From: Hyphomicrobium sp.
GTDB taxonomy: Bacteria > Pseudomonadota > Alphaproteobacteria > Rhizobiales > Hyphomicrobiaceae
Length of the DNA: 64,000 nt
Direction: 5' to 3'
Assembly (NCBI GenBank): GCA_017512425.1
Contig: JAFWGI010000005.1
Coordinates: 558,001 to 622,000, forward strand
In this document: positions 26,051 to 33,762 of the stretch, in pieces
Layout of the letters: each line of letters opens with the position of its first letter
Position numbering within the stretch: the stretch's first letter is position 1
The notes under the pieces: model-generated
Database searches by the model: none
What the model was told of the DNA's origin: nothing
Seen by the model: the letters and a program-made list of their open reading frames with translations, nothing else
Program-made: the position numbers and the translations under genes

Positions 26051-26989
26051 GTGAAAACTCTCAGTGCATTCATCTCGTACTCGCACATGGACGAGCACGC
26101 GCTTGAGCGTTTAACAAAACATCTTGTGATGTTGAGAAGGGATGGGGCGATCGACGAATGGTTTGATCAGAAGATCGGTGCTGGTGGTGAAATCGATTCT
26201 GAGATTTCGGAAAATCTTGAGAAATGTGATCTTTTTATAGCTTTGATTAGTGTTGACTTTCTGAGCTCGAATTATTGCTACGACCGAGAATTAAAGCGGG
26301 CTCTTGAGCGGCATGATCAAGGCACCATGAGGGTGCTCCCTATTATCGTGCAGCCTTGTGAGTGGAAAGCGTCTCCGCTCGCTCGACTGAAGGTTCTTCC
26401 CAAAGACGGCAAAGCAGTAGCGGACTGGACTAACGAGAATACGGCGTGGCTGGATGTCGTTGGGCAAATTCGCCGGATCGCGGAGGAACTGAGCAATGGT
26501 CGCAGTGAACCTCAAATCGCTATTAGCGCCAAGCCGATTGCGACGGCCAAATATCGCGTGAAGCGCGATTTCGATGAGATAGATAAACTTGAATTTCGTG
26601 ATCGGGCATTTTCTGAAATGCTAGATTATTTTCTGAAAGCTTCCGAAGAAATTGGAGGCATCGAGCATGTGAAGTCAAAATTTTCGCGTATGAGCGATAC
26701 GTCATTCACCTGTACTGTGGTGAATAAATCCAGAGATCGTGGCGTCGCTCACATCACCGTCCACGCTGCGTCGCAGCGACATTCCTTTGGTGATATTTCT
26801 TATTGTTTTCAGGAACGCGCCGCGCCGGGCAATGCCAATGGATGGTTTCAGATCGAGGCGGATGACTATGAGCTACATCTCAAGCAACACGCATTTGTTC
26901 GCGATGAGAAAGCGAAGTTTTCATCGATCGAAGCCGCAGAAGTTCTTTGGAGGGAACTAATCGAAAAGGCGGGCATATCCTATGAGTGA
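26051..26989 (+). CDS. TIR-domain protein (putative NAD hydrolase/effector)
   Basis: A 312-residue protein from a GTG at 26051 (AAGG 6 nt upstream). The N-terminal 145 residues are a TIR domain: LSAFISYSHMDEHALE, an alternating-strand core with FIALISVDFLSSNYCYDREL carrying the candidate catalytic Glu80, and MRVLPIIVQPCEW. Bacterial TIR domains cleave NAD or make cyclic ADP-ribose signals, often in antiphage defence. The C-terminal ~150 residues (from about KYRVKRDFDEID) form an unrecognised alpha/beta domain that could be a sensor. It lies in an operon with a YjzC-like peptide upstream and an overlapping zinc-ribbon gene downstream, under a divergent LexA-like repressor. GC content is visibly lower than in neighbouring housekeeping genes, suggesting acquisition. 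Confidence 0.87.
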   Translation: MKTLSAFISYSHMDEHALERLTKHLVMLRRDGAIDEWFDQKIGAGGEIDSEISENLEKCDLFIALISVDFLSSNYCYDRELKRALERHDQGTMRVLPIIVQPCEWKASPLARLKVLPKDGKAVADWTNENTAWLDVVGQIRRIAEELSNGRSEPQIAISAKPIATAKYRVKRDFDEIDKLEFRDRAFSEMLDYFLKASEEIGGIEHVKSKFSRMSDTSFTCTVVNKSRDRGVAHITVHAASQRHSFGDISYCFQERAAPGNANGWFQIEADDYELHLKQHAFVRDEKAKFSSIEAAEVLWRELIEKAGISYE

Positions 26990-27146
26990 AACCGTCAGTT
27001 TTCGCTGCAATAATTGTGGCTACCGGTTTGAAACGCAGGTTCTCACTGAGCGCGAAAAGCGCGAAGCGGCAGATGAGCGTCGGTCGACTTCGGCAGTGCA
27101 CTGCCCAAAATGCTATCGAACAGATGTCCGCAGAGGTTGGGAGTAA
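26982..27146 (+). CDS. Small zinc-ribbon protein (54 aa)
   Basis: A 54-codon frame starting with an ATG that overlaps the TIR gene by 8 nt and ending in TAA at 27144-27146. The product carries two Cys pairs, FRCNNCGYRF (C9, C12) and HCPKCYR (C41, C44), separated by a charged helix (TEREKREAADERR). This is a classic four-Cys zinc ribbon. The overlap indicates translational coupling to the TIR protein, which suggests a shared function or complex. No family name can be given. Confidence 0.7.
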   Translation: MSETVSFRCNNCGYRFETQVLTEREKREAADERRSTSAVHCPKCYRTDVRRGWE

Positions 27147-27430
27147 AGCAGAGCAGCCCTCTTGCGAACCCCTTGCCACCTCCCCCCAAAACCCCTATAG
27201 AACCGGCATTCGACGCCACTGTCGGATGATTTAGGAGACAATCGGCCGGTTGGCCCGCGCGATACGTGCGAGCCGAACTCTAACCGGCAGGGCTGCGGCC
27301 CATCACGGTGGCATCACGCAATTCCATAAATCCCGGTCTTTGCTGGTCCTGGTCCGCCGCGCGCGCGTGGCGCTCAAGCCTGTTGGCCGTGAGGGAATAT
27401 CCGCCGTTTCGAATACAGCTTCTGGCTTGG

Positions 27431-27458
27431 ATGGATCCCCGCCTTCGCGGGGATGACG
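27431..27458 (+). repeat. Palindromic repeat (GGATCC...GGATGACG type)
   Basis: ATGGATCCCCGC - CTTC - GCGGGGATGACG: a 6-bp GC hairpin between the same termini (GGATCC and GGATGAC) that bound the repeats flanking the GIY-YIG gene. This is a widespread type in alphaproteobacteria. Confidence 0.75.
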
Positions 27459-27550
27459 TTCGTGTTGGGGGATTCGAGTGGCGCACCACTGAAATGCAGA
27501 GAATAGAAACCGTTTGCGCGTGAGCGCGAACCGCAACAGGCGCAATGCTC

Positions 27551-27592
27551 GGTTGCTTCCGGCCGGCTCCCCGCAGGGGAGTCGGAAGCGAC
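27551..27592 (+). repeat. REP-like palindromic repeat, copy 6
   Basis: GGTTGCTTCCGGCCGGCTCC - CCGCA - GGGGAGTCGGAAGCGAC: the same family, in the sense orientation, ending 37 nt before the rpsA start codon, i.e. in its 5' leader. Confidence 0.65.
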
Positions 27593-27629
27593 AAACAAAA
27601 GAGCAAAGCACCACAAAGAAAGAGACTGA

Positions 27630-29351
27630 ATGTCTACAGCAACTGCAACCAATAAAGACTATTCCCCGAGCCACGATGATTTCGCGGCGCTCCTCGCGGA
27701 AAGCCTCGCGAAGGACGACCTGTTCGAAGGCAGCGTCGTCAAGGGCAAGGTCGTGTCCATCGTCAAGGACATGGCCGTCATCGACGTCGGCCTGAAGATG
27801 GAAGGCCGCGTCGCGGTCAAGGAATTCTCTTCTCCCGGCAAGCCCGACATCCAGGTCGGCGATACGGTCGAAGTTTACCTGGAGCGCGTCGAGAATGCGC
27901 TCGGTGAAGCGGTCCTCTCGCGCGACAAGGCACGCCGCGAAGAAAGCTGGACGCGCCTCGAGCGTCTGCACGAGAAGGGCGAGAAGGTCACGGGCGTGAT
28001 CTTCAATAAGGTCAAGGGCGGCTTCACGGTTGATCTCGACGGCGCCGTCGCGTTCCTTCCGGGTTCGCAGGTCGACATCCGCCCGGTGCGCGATATCGGA
28101 CCGCTGATGCATCAGCAGCAGCCGTTCCAGATTTTGAAGATGGATCGCCGCCGCGGCAATATCGTTGTCTCGCGCCGTTCGGTTCTCGAAGAAAGCCGTG
28201 CAGAACAGCGTACGGAAATCGTCGCCAAGCTCGCGGAAAACCAGGTCATCGACGGTCTCGTCAAGAACATCACCGATTACGGTGCGTTCATTGATCTCGG
28301 CGGCATCGACGGCTTGCTGCACGTGACCGACATGGCATGGCGCCGCGTCAATCATCCGTCTGAAATCCTCAACGTCGGCGATACGGTGAAGGTGCAGATC
28401 ATCCGCATCAACCCGGAAACGCAGCGTATCTCGCTCGGCATGAAGCAGTTGCAGTCGGATCCGTGGTCGGCGATCGCTGAGAAGTATCCGGTCGGCGCGA
28501 AGATCAAGGGCACGGTCACGAACATCGCCGACTACGGCGCGTTCGTTGAGCTTGAGCCGGGCGTCGAAGGCTTGATCCACGTCTCGGAAATGAGCTGGAC
28601 CAAGAAGAACACGCACCCGGGCAAGATCGTTTCGACGAGCCAGCAGGTCGAAGTGCAGGTTCTCGAAGTCGATCCGCAGAAGCGCCGCATCTCGCTTGGT
28701 CTCAAGCAGACGCAGGATAACCCGTGGGATTCGTTCCTCACGCAGCATCCGAAGGGTTCGACGGTTGAAGGCCCGATCCGCAACATCACCGAATTCGGTC
28801 TGTTCATCGGTCTCGACAACGGCGTCGACGGCATGGTGCATCTGTCTGACTTGGACTGGCAGAAGGCCGGCGACGAAGCCATCAAGGACTACAAGAAGGG
28901 CGACACCGTTAAGGCCGTCGTTCTCGACGTTGACGGTTCGAAGGAGCGCATCTCGCTTGGCATCAAGCAGCTCTCGGGCGATCCGGTCGACGCACTTGGC
29001 AAGTTCAAGAAGGGCGACACCGTCACCTGCACCGTCACCGCGGTCCAGGACGGCGGCGTCGAAGTCAAGGTTGCCGACAGCGATCTGACGGCGTTCATCA
29101 AGCGCTCGGATCTGTCGCGCGATCGCGCCGAGCAGCGCCCTGAGCGCTTCAACGTCGGCGACAAGGTCGATGCGGCCGTGTTGACCGTCGACAAGGCGGC
29201 GCGCCGTCTGACCGTTTCGGTCAAGGCGCTCGAAATCGCGGAAGAGAAGCAGGCGGTTGCGCAGTTCGGGTCGTCGGACTCGGGCGCATCGCTCGGCGAC
29301 ATCTTCAAGGCCGCGATCAAGAAGCGCGAGACGAACGACGACGCGGAGTAA
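27630..29351 (+). CDS. rpsA: 30S ribosomal protein S1
   Basis: The large RNA-binding ribosomal protein that helps load mRNAs onto the 30S subunit. The 573 residues contain six consecutive S1/OB repeats, visible from repeated motifs such as VKGKVVSIVKDMAVIDVGLK, GLVKNITDYGAFIDLGGIDG, GTVTNIADYGAFVELEPG and GPIRNITEFGLFIGLDNG. Length is close to the ~557-570 usual for the family. The codon choice is strongly biased to C/G-ending codons as expected for a highly expressed gene. It follows cmk in gene order although about 4.5 kb of accessory DNA now separates them. A strong terminator follows. Confidence 0.97.
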   Translation: MSTATATNKDYSPSHDDFAALLAESLAKDDLFEGSVVKGKVVSIVKDMAVIDVGLKMEGRVAVKEFSSPGKPDIQVGDTVEVYLERVENALGEAVLSRDKARREESWTRLERLHEKGEKVTGVIFNKVKGGFTVDLDGAVAFLPGSQVDIRPVRDIGPLMHQQQPFQILKMDRRRGNIVVSRRSVLEESRAEQRTEIVAKLAENQVIDGLVKNITDYGAFIDLGGIDGLLHVTDMAWRRVNHPSEILNVGDTVKVQIIRINPETQRISLGMKQLQSDPWSAIAEKYPVGAKIKGTVTNIADYGAFVELEPGVEGLIHVSEMSWTKKNTHPGKIVSTSQQVEVQVLEVDPQKRRISLGLKQTQDNPWDSFLTQHPKGSTVEGPIRNITEFGLFIGLDNGVDGMVHLSDLDWQKAGDEAIKDYKKGDTVKAVVLDVDGSKERISLGIKQLSGDPVDALGKFKKGDTVTCTVTAVQDGGVEVKVADSDLTAFIKRSDLSRDRAEQRPERFNVGDKVDAAVLTVDKAARRLTVSVKALEIAEEKQAVAQFGSSDSGASLGDIFKAAIKKRETNDDAE

Positions 29352-29386
29352 GCTTCGCTCGGACGGACGACGGACAAACGAAAAAA

Positions 29387-29421
29387 ACGCGCGGCAGGGA
29401 AACCTGTCGCGCGTTTTTTTT
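29387..29421 (+). terminator. Rho-independent terminator of rpsA
   Basis: AACGCGCGGCAGG - GAAA - CCTGTCGCGCGTT followed by a run of eight T: a 13-bp GC-rich stem (one G-U pair) with GNRA-like loop, 35 nt after the rpsA stop. Confidence 0.9.
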
Positions 29422-29447
29422 GTGTTTCAGTTGATGACGGTGATGCC

Positions 29448-29622
29448 TCCTCTCCCCGTCCTCTATCGGGAGAGGGGGAGTGGCGCGGCGACGGAGGCGA
29501 TGGAGAAGTACCGTCTCCCCATCCTCTATGGGGAAAGGGTTAGGGTGAGAGGCAGCGGCGTGCTCCGCGCCTGGGTTCTGCCCCACACCCCAGCCCACTC
29601 CCCGCAAGCGGGGAGAGGGGGG
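29448..29622. repeat. Cluster of CTCTCCCC/GGGGAGAGG palindromic repeats
   Basis: Three adjacent hairpin-forming copies at about 29448-29477 (CCTCTCCCCGTCCTC / GGGAGAGGGGG), 29512-29558 (CTCCCCATCC / GGGGAAAGGGTTAGGG) and 29581-29622 (CTCCCCGC - AAGC - GGGGAGAGG). The same element type occurs between trpF and trpB. Nothing else is seen in the 400-nt gap 29352-29750. Confidence 0.75.
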
Positions 29623-29750
29623 CGGTCTTCACGGTGGGGCGGGGCGGCAACAGTTGGCCCAATGCGCACGGGTTAAAAGCTTGTCGGGCTTGTTCACATT
29701 TGGCCTGAAGGCTATCCAGCGTAGCAGCGATCAAACGGTGGCGAACGCTC

Positions 29751-30686
29751 ATGGAACATTTGCGCACGACGTGTTTGTTTTTGGCGGCTTGTGTTGCGCT
29801 GGCTTCGAGCCCGGCCCAGGCGCAGTTCTACAGCGATTCCGTCGCCGAACACGATGCGCAGATGAAAGCCGCCGAACAAGCCGAGCGCGCCGCGCGCCGG
29901 GCTGCGGAAGGGCCGGTCGTCTATCCGAAGTATATGGACGGCGGCGAGAAGCCGGACATCGCGCCGGTGGCGCCGCCAATCGTGTTTTTCGACCGCAGCG
30001 AAGAAGTCGGCTCGATCATTGTCGATACGCAGTCGCGCAAGCTGTACTTCGTGCTGCCGGGCAAGAAGGCTTACGAATATCCGATCTCGGTCGGCCGCGA
30101 GGGGTTCACTTGGACCGGCTCGCAAAAGATCAGCCGCATCGCATCCTGGCCGTCGTGGACGCCGCCGCCCGAAATGCACCAGCGCGTTCCAGGGCTGCCG
30201 CTCACGGTTTCGGGCGGGCTTAAGAACCCGCAAGGCGCGCGCGCGCTTTATCTCGGCAGTACCGTCTATCGTATCCACGGCACCAACAACGACCGCACAG
30301 TTGGGCGTGCAAACTCGTCGGGCTGTTTCCGTCTGACGAACGAGCACGTCGTGCATCTCGCGTCGATTGCGAAGGTCGGGACGAAGGTCAGCGTGCTGCA
30401 GGCTTACTCGGGCGGCGTGAGTGAAAACGCGCCGCTGTCATCGCTGTTCGATTGGTTCGGCTCCGATCCCGAACCGGCGAAGCCTGTTAAAGCCAAAAAG
30501 CCGGTCGCGAAGAAGAAACCAGCCGCGACGACGACGGCCGCGACGGCGACGCCACCTGCCGCAACTGCGCCAGCCGCTGCAACGCCGCCGCCTGCCGCAG
30601 CGCCAGCAGCTTCTGCTGCTGCGACTTCACCCGCGCCTTCGGCGGCAGCGGCGACAACGGCCGCCCCGAAGGTCGCCGCGGAGTAG
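29751..30686 (+). CDS. L,D-transpeptidase (YkuD domain)
   Basis: An exported peptidoglycan-modifying enzyme of 311 residues. It has a signal peptide with cleavage near SSPAQAQ (about 18-25), a short helical region, then a YkuD domain (about 84-215) with IIVDTQSRKLYF at its start and the catalytic signature HGTNNDRTVGRANSSGCFRL, where the Cys is the nucleophile. The C-terminal ~90 residues are Lys/Pro then Ala/Pro/Thr-rich and probably span or bind the cell wall. Such enzymes form 3-3 crosslinks or attach proteins to peptidoglycan. It stands alone between repeats and the Tat-exported protein downstream. Confidence 0.92.
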   Translation: MEHLRTTCLFLAACVALASSPAQAQFYSDSVAEHDAQMKAAEQAERAARRAAEGPVVYPKYMDGGEKPDIAPVAPPIVFFDRSEEVGSIIVDTQSRKLYFVLPGKKAYEYPISVGREGFTWTGSQKISRIASWPSWTPPPEMHQRVPGLPLTVSGGLKNPQGARALYLGSTVYRIHGTNNDRTVGRANSSGCFRLTNEHVVHLASIAKVGTKVSVLQAYSGGVSENAPLSSLFDWFGSDPEPAKPVKAKKPVAKKKPAATTTAATATPPAATAPAAATPPPAAAPAASAAATSPAPSAAAATTAAPKVAAE

Positions 30687-30873
30687 GCGCTCCGCCGATC
30701 TGCCTCTGCGCAAGCATCACGCACATCGATAGACGCGATGTGCGGTGATCGCAGCGTGCTCACAAACCGGCCTCGCAAGTGAGCAATTTGTAACTGGCCG
30801 GTCGTCGATACCGATTATACCTTCAATCAGTGTTGGCGGCCGCGCCATCGGATGCAAGCCGGGAGGACTTTGC

Positions 30874-31362
30874 ATGTCGAACATTTTGCTCAATCGTCGA
30901 AGTTTTGTTGCCGCAAGTGGAGCAGCAGTTGCGCTTGGCGCCTCAGGTCTCCGACTGCCCGCCTTCGCGCAGAGCCTCGCACCAACCCCGTCGATGCGCG
31001 GTGGTTCTAACAACTACCTGCCAGGCGCTGCGATCGTCGAACGCATCGGCGGCGGAGGCTTCTGGATGAGCGGTACGGTGCGTCGTGCCGGCGATGGGGC
31101 GCCGCTTGCGGGCCAACGCATTCAAATCTGGGCGCATACGACGGAAGGCCACGAAAGAGACCCGCATAGCCACGGCGCAACGCTCACCGATAAAGACGGC
31201 CGGTTTCGACTTGAGATGCCGCAGATCGTTCCGGCATTCGGTCAGGCCCACGGTCACCTCGCGTATGACAGCGGCGCGTTCGAAACCGTCTTCCTTCGTC
31301 CCCTCATGTCGAGTGCCAAGGACACGAGCCTTGAAGCACACTTCGTCCTCAAGCCCGTTTGA
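30874..31362 (+). CDS. Tat-exported protein, intradiol-dioxygenase-like fold
   Basis: A 162-residue protein starting at the ATG with GGGAGG upstream. The N-terminus NRRSFVAASGAAVALGASGL is a twin-arginine signal, so it is exported folded. The mature part (FWMSGTVRRAGDGAPLAGQR, then THGATLTDKDGRFRLEMP-type strands and GQAHGHLAYD) matches the beta-sandwich of intradiol ring-cleavage dioxygenases, but the full Tyr/Tyr/His/His iron site is not obvious, so catalysis is uncertain. Its stop overlaps the region of the next gene, a six-helix haem membrane protein, which suggests a periplasmic partner fed by membrane electron transfer. Confidence 0.7.
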   Translation: MSNILLNRRSFVAASGAAVALGASGLRLPAFAQSLAPTPSMRGGSNNYLPGAAIVERIGGGGFWMSGTVRRAGDGAPLAGQRIQIWAHTTEGHERDPHSHGATLTDKDGRFRLEMPQIVPAFGQAHGHLAYDSGAFETVFLRPLMSSAKDTSLEAHFVLKPV

Positions 31363-31370
31363 ACGACTTT

Positions 31371-31997
31371 ATGCCACGGCGCATGAGACGGGTCAGGGCG
31401 GGCTTAATTTGGGCCGCCGTCGTGACCGCCGTTGCGGTGCCGATCGGAGCCGCAGCGTTGAGCCCGCTGCTCGCGTGGCGCGATTCCATCTATATCGTCG
31501 CTTGCATCGCGGGTGTCGCCGGCCTGGTGCTGATGCTGTTTCAGCCGCTGCTGATTGGCGGGTACCTGCCGGGGTATTCGCCGTACCGGGCGCGGCGTGT
31601 CCATCGTTGGATCGGCACGCTGTTGTTCGCTGCTGTGATCATACACGTCGCGGGGCTTTGGATCACGAGTCCGCCGGACGTGATCGATGCACTCCTTTTC
31701 ACATCACCGACGCCCTTCTCGGCCTGGGGCGTCGTCGCGATGTGGGCGATCTTCGCGGTGACCATCATGGTCGCATTCCGCAAGTGGTTGGGTTTGCGGC
31801 CGCGGACGTGGCGTAAAGCGCATACGCTTCTCGCGGCGACGATTGTCGCGAGCACGGTCATCCATAGCCTGCTCATTGAGGGCACCATGGAAATCGTGTC
31901 GAAGGTGGCCTTGTGCGCGCTGGTCGTTCTGGCGACCGTCAAAGTGATCGCCGACAAGCGCGTCTGGCAAAGCAAATCGCGCCCGAGAGATATTTAA
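31371..31997 (+). CDS. Ferric-reductase-like transmembrane haem protein
   Basis: About 208 residues with six predicted membrane helices. Two pairs of His, 14-15 residues apart on neighbouring helices (VHRWIG...AVIIHVAG and RKAHTLL...STVIHSLL), are the bis-haem b ligands of the ferric-reductase/MsrQ-like family. There is no cytoplasmic flavin domain, as in MsrQ. A TTG at 31359 overlapping the upstream stop is an alternative start. The pairing with a Tat-exported protein parallels MsrP-MsrQ (Tat molybdoenzyme plus membrane haem protein), but the partner here is a different fold. Function inferred. Confidence 0.78.
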   Translation: MPRRMRRVRAGLIWAAVVTAVAVPIGAAALSPLLAWRDSIYIVACIAGVAGLVLMLFQPLLIGGYLPGYSPYRARRVHRWIGTLLFAAVIIHVAGLWITSPPDVIDALLFTSPTPFSAWGVVAMWAIFAVTIMVAFRKWLGLRPRTWRKAHTLLAATIVASTVIHSLLIEGTMEIVSKVALCALVVLATVKVIADKRVWQSKSRPRDI

Positions 31998-32089
31998 TGT
32001 CGGCACCCGCTGCCTCGGCGGCAGTGCTTGGTATAGCTACAGGGCAGCGGTCAACAAGCGCGAGACGTCGGGAGACGCGCGCTCTGTCG

Positions 32090-32647
32090 TCATCTAATTG
32101 CACGTTTTGCAGCCAGGCGACCCGCTATCGCCAGCGCGCCGCTGACCCGCAATCGATACTTAAGCATGTCATCGCTCACACCAAACATGTCACATGCTTT
32201 GTTTTTGAGGCCTCGAAGAGCTATCAATTTCGCCGCCTCGTCCGGCAGTAACAATACACCACCCAAAAAGTGAGCCTCTTCCTCCTGCGCACTATCGCGC
32301 GTTCTTTCCCCTTGGTCGGTCAACGGCGGCGCAAATTCGTGCCCTAGAAAGCAATGTGCTAGCTCGTGACATATGTTGCTGTTTTGTCTGAAAGGGTGAT
32401 GTGCATCGTTGTGCACTATAGCTCTCCGATGAGCACATGGAATTGTCACCGCAGAGAAGGAAGATCGATCAACTTGCAAGAATTCTCTGGCATCGACTGG
32501 TAGCTTGCTCAGTTCTATCAAGTCGATGTCAAAGAGACGACAGATCGCTGCCGGCTTAATGGGATCGTTTGCTGCAAGCGACAACTTCTCTCGCACCCGC
32601 GCCGAGATCCGATTTGCCTCCGCCTTAAACCCCCGACGCAAACCCAC
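32090..32647 (-). CDS. ImmA/IrrE-family metallopeptidase
   Basis: A 185-residue zinc-peptidase-like protein. The motif NICHELAHCFLGHEF (H94, E95, H98) is the HExxH site and QEEEAHFLGGVLLLP contains the third ligand Glu. The N-terminal ~60 residues are helical. Such proteins usually cleave a cognate XRE repressor to derepress a mobile element or stress genes. The gene starts with GTG two bases after the stop of an XRE regulator (32650-32994), so the pair is co-translated and likely functions together. Confidence 0.88.
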   Translation of the reverse strand: MGLRRGFKAEANRISARVREKLSLAANDPIKPAAICRLFDIDLIELSKLPVDAREFLQVDRSSFSAVTIPCAHRRAIVHNDAHHPFRQNSNICHELAHCFLGHEFAPPLTDQGERTRDSAQEEEAHFLGGVLLLPDEAAKLIALRGLKNKACDMFGVSDDMLKYRLRVSGALAIAGRLAAKRAIR

Positions 32648-32649
32648 CG

Positions 32650-32994
32650 TCAGCCACTCCGCAGTTTGTTATACGTCTCGATCACTATGCTTTCGATTAG
32701 CTTGGCATTAGCCTTCGATAATTTGGGATCGGCCCGTAGCAACGCAGTTATTTTTGCTAACGGCTCGGCTTCCGTCTTCCGAGCGCTCGGTATGAACATC
32801 TCCGCTTTGAGATGTGACCAACTAAGTAGAGCGGCTAAGCCGTCGACGTCGGGTTTCGCGCCCTGGTTCATCCGCGACAGCGTCGAAGCATTTACGTTTG
32901 CCTCGCTGGCAACGTCCTTCCAAGTCATCTGACGACTCAGTCGAACGGAGTTCAGCGCCGCGTAGAACGCTTCGTTGTCAAAACGATCGCTCAT
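32650..32994 (-). CDS. XRE-family helix-turn-helix regulator
   Basis: A 114-residue DNA-binding protein. The helix-turn-helix (about residues 15-55) reads MTWKDVASEANVNASTLSRM, a typical Cro/CI-type fold. The C-terminal half is helical and may dimerise or be the target of the neighbouring ImmA/IrrE protease. The start at 32994 is supported by GGAGGGGAC. Just upstream, at 33004-33085, lies an array of short palindromes that are the obvious operator candidates, shared with the divergent Cas2-like gene. Confidence 0.88.
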   Translation of the reverse strand: MSDRFDNEAFYAALNSVRLSRQMTWKDVASEANVNASTLSRMNQGAKPDVDGLAALLSWSHLKAEMFIPSARKTEAEPLAKITALLRADPKLSKANAKLIESIVIETYNKLRSG

Positions 32995-33003
32995 GTCCCC
33001 TCC

Positions 33004-33085
33004 ATTGCGATCACGCAATCAATTGCGATATTGCAATTTCTGCGACTCGGTGTTATTTACGCAATCGGTTGCGAATTAGCAATTG
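33004..33085. promoter_or_regulatory. Array of palindromic operator candidates
   Basis: Three or four related inverted repeats in 80 nt: ATTGCG-ATCA-CGCAAT (33004-33019), ATTGCG-ATAT-TGCAAT (33022-33037), CGCAA-TCGG-TTGCG (33060-33073) and TTGC-GAATTA-GCAA (33069-33082). They occupy the divergent promoter region between the XRE regulator and the Cas2-like gene and have the size expected for a Cro/CI-type dimer. Confidence 0.65.
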
Positions 33086-33138
33086 AGATTGTTGATGGGG
33101 CATATTTTGTCTGCGCGACGGTGCAAAGGATAAATCCG

Positions 33139-33417
33139 ATGATCTATGCGATCAATTACGACCTAAAAAAACCCGGCCAGGATTACGCGGATCTTTACAA
33201 GGCAATCGAGGAATGTGGTGTTTGCTGGCACTATCTTGGCTCCACTTGGCTCGTCGACACGCTGCTCGATGCTGAGGGGGTTTGGCAGAGGCTCCAGCCA
33301 CACGTCGACAAGACCGACCGCGTTCTGGTCATTGGAGTGACACGCGATTACCAGGGTTGGCTTTCGCAGGAAGCCTGGGATTGGATCAACTCTCGATCCG
33401 CAAAACTCGCTGCATAA
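33139..33417 (+). CDS. Cas2-like (SinR-type) small protein
   Basis: A 92-residue protein starting MIYAINYDLKKPGQDYADLY, with AAGGA upstream. The first strand with its acidic residue (YAINYD), the Trp-rich centre WHYLGSTWLVDT and VLVIGVTRDYQGWL fit the ferredoxin-like fold of Cas2 and VapD-type proteins; similar stand-alone proteins are often labelled 'SinR family' in databases. There is no CRISPR array or other cas gene in the window, so it is not part of a visible CRISPR system. Nuclease activity is a possibility from the fold, not shown. Probably co-transcribed with the next gene, 13 nt away, and controlled by the XRE regulator. Confidence 0.68.
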   Translation: MIYAINYDLKKPGQDYADLYKAIEECGVCWHYLGSTWLVDTLLDAEGVWQRLQPHVDKTDRVLVIGVTRDYQGWLSQEAWDWINSRSAKLAA

Positions 33418-33430
33418 AATGAGGTCGTTC

Positions 33431-33688
33431 ATGCGCATTCAAGGTGCAGTCATTCGCGAGCAGGGTCAGACCTTTGCCATCGTCGTGGTCAAGCCGCATG
33501 TAGTGCAATCGAGCGCGGTGGCCGCCGATGCTATCCGTCGCTTCGCGCCCGTTTTCGGCGTCCCCATCCTTTTGATGTCGCAGGACACCCGAGGACGTCC
33601 GACGTTTTATGGGCGGCCGGATATAGCCCGTTTCATGGCGTCGGTGCCGCTTCATGCGGTTCCCTGGCGAGAGTACACTGTTAACTAA
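33431..33688 (+). CDS. Small conserved-looking protein of unknown function
   Basis: An 85-residue protein from the ATG at 33431 (GAGG 6 nt upstream). It has an alpha/beta layout: a strand with FAIVVVKPHVV, a helix AVAADAIRRFAPVF and a strand VPILLMSQD, then GRPTFYGRPDIARFMASV and a C-terminal VPWREYTVN. I do not recognise a family. It follows the Cas2-like gene after 13 nt and is most likely its partner in the same operon. Confidence 0.6.
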   Translation: MRIQGAVIREQGQTFAIVVVKPHVVQSSAVAADAIRRFAPVFGVPILLMSQDTRGRPTFYGRPDIARFMASVPLHAVPWREYTVN

Positions 33689-33762
33689 GTACGGTTTGTC
33701 GGAGCGACAGTTCGTTCGCTGGTCCGCGAAAGCTCTTGCCGTTTGGCGCGCCCGTGCGAACA

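Larger units (their letters stand above)
27147..27629. other. Intergenic region and rpsA leader
   Basis: About 480 nt between the TIR operon and rpsA. It contains a palindromic repeat at 27431-27458 and a REP-like copy at 27551-27592. No coding frame is supported. The rpsA promoter is expected here but I cannot place it with confidence. Confidence 0.5.

Noticed and set aside
33139..33417. CRISPR system suggested by the Cas2-like protein.
   Set aside because: No direct-repeat array with spacers, no cas1 and no effector genes were seen anywhere in the window.
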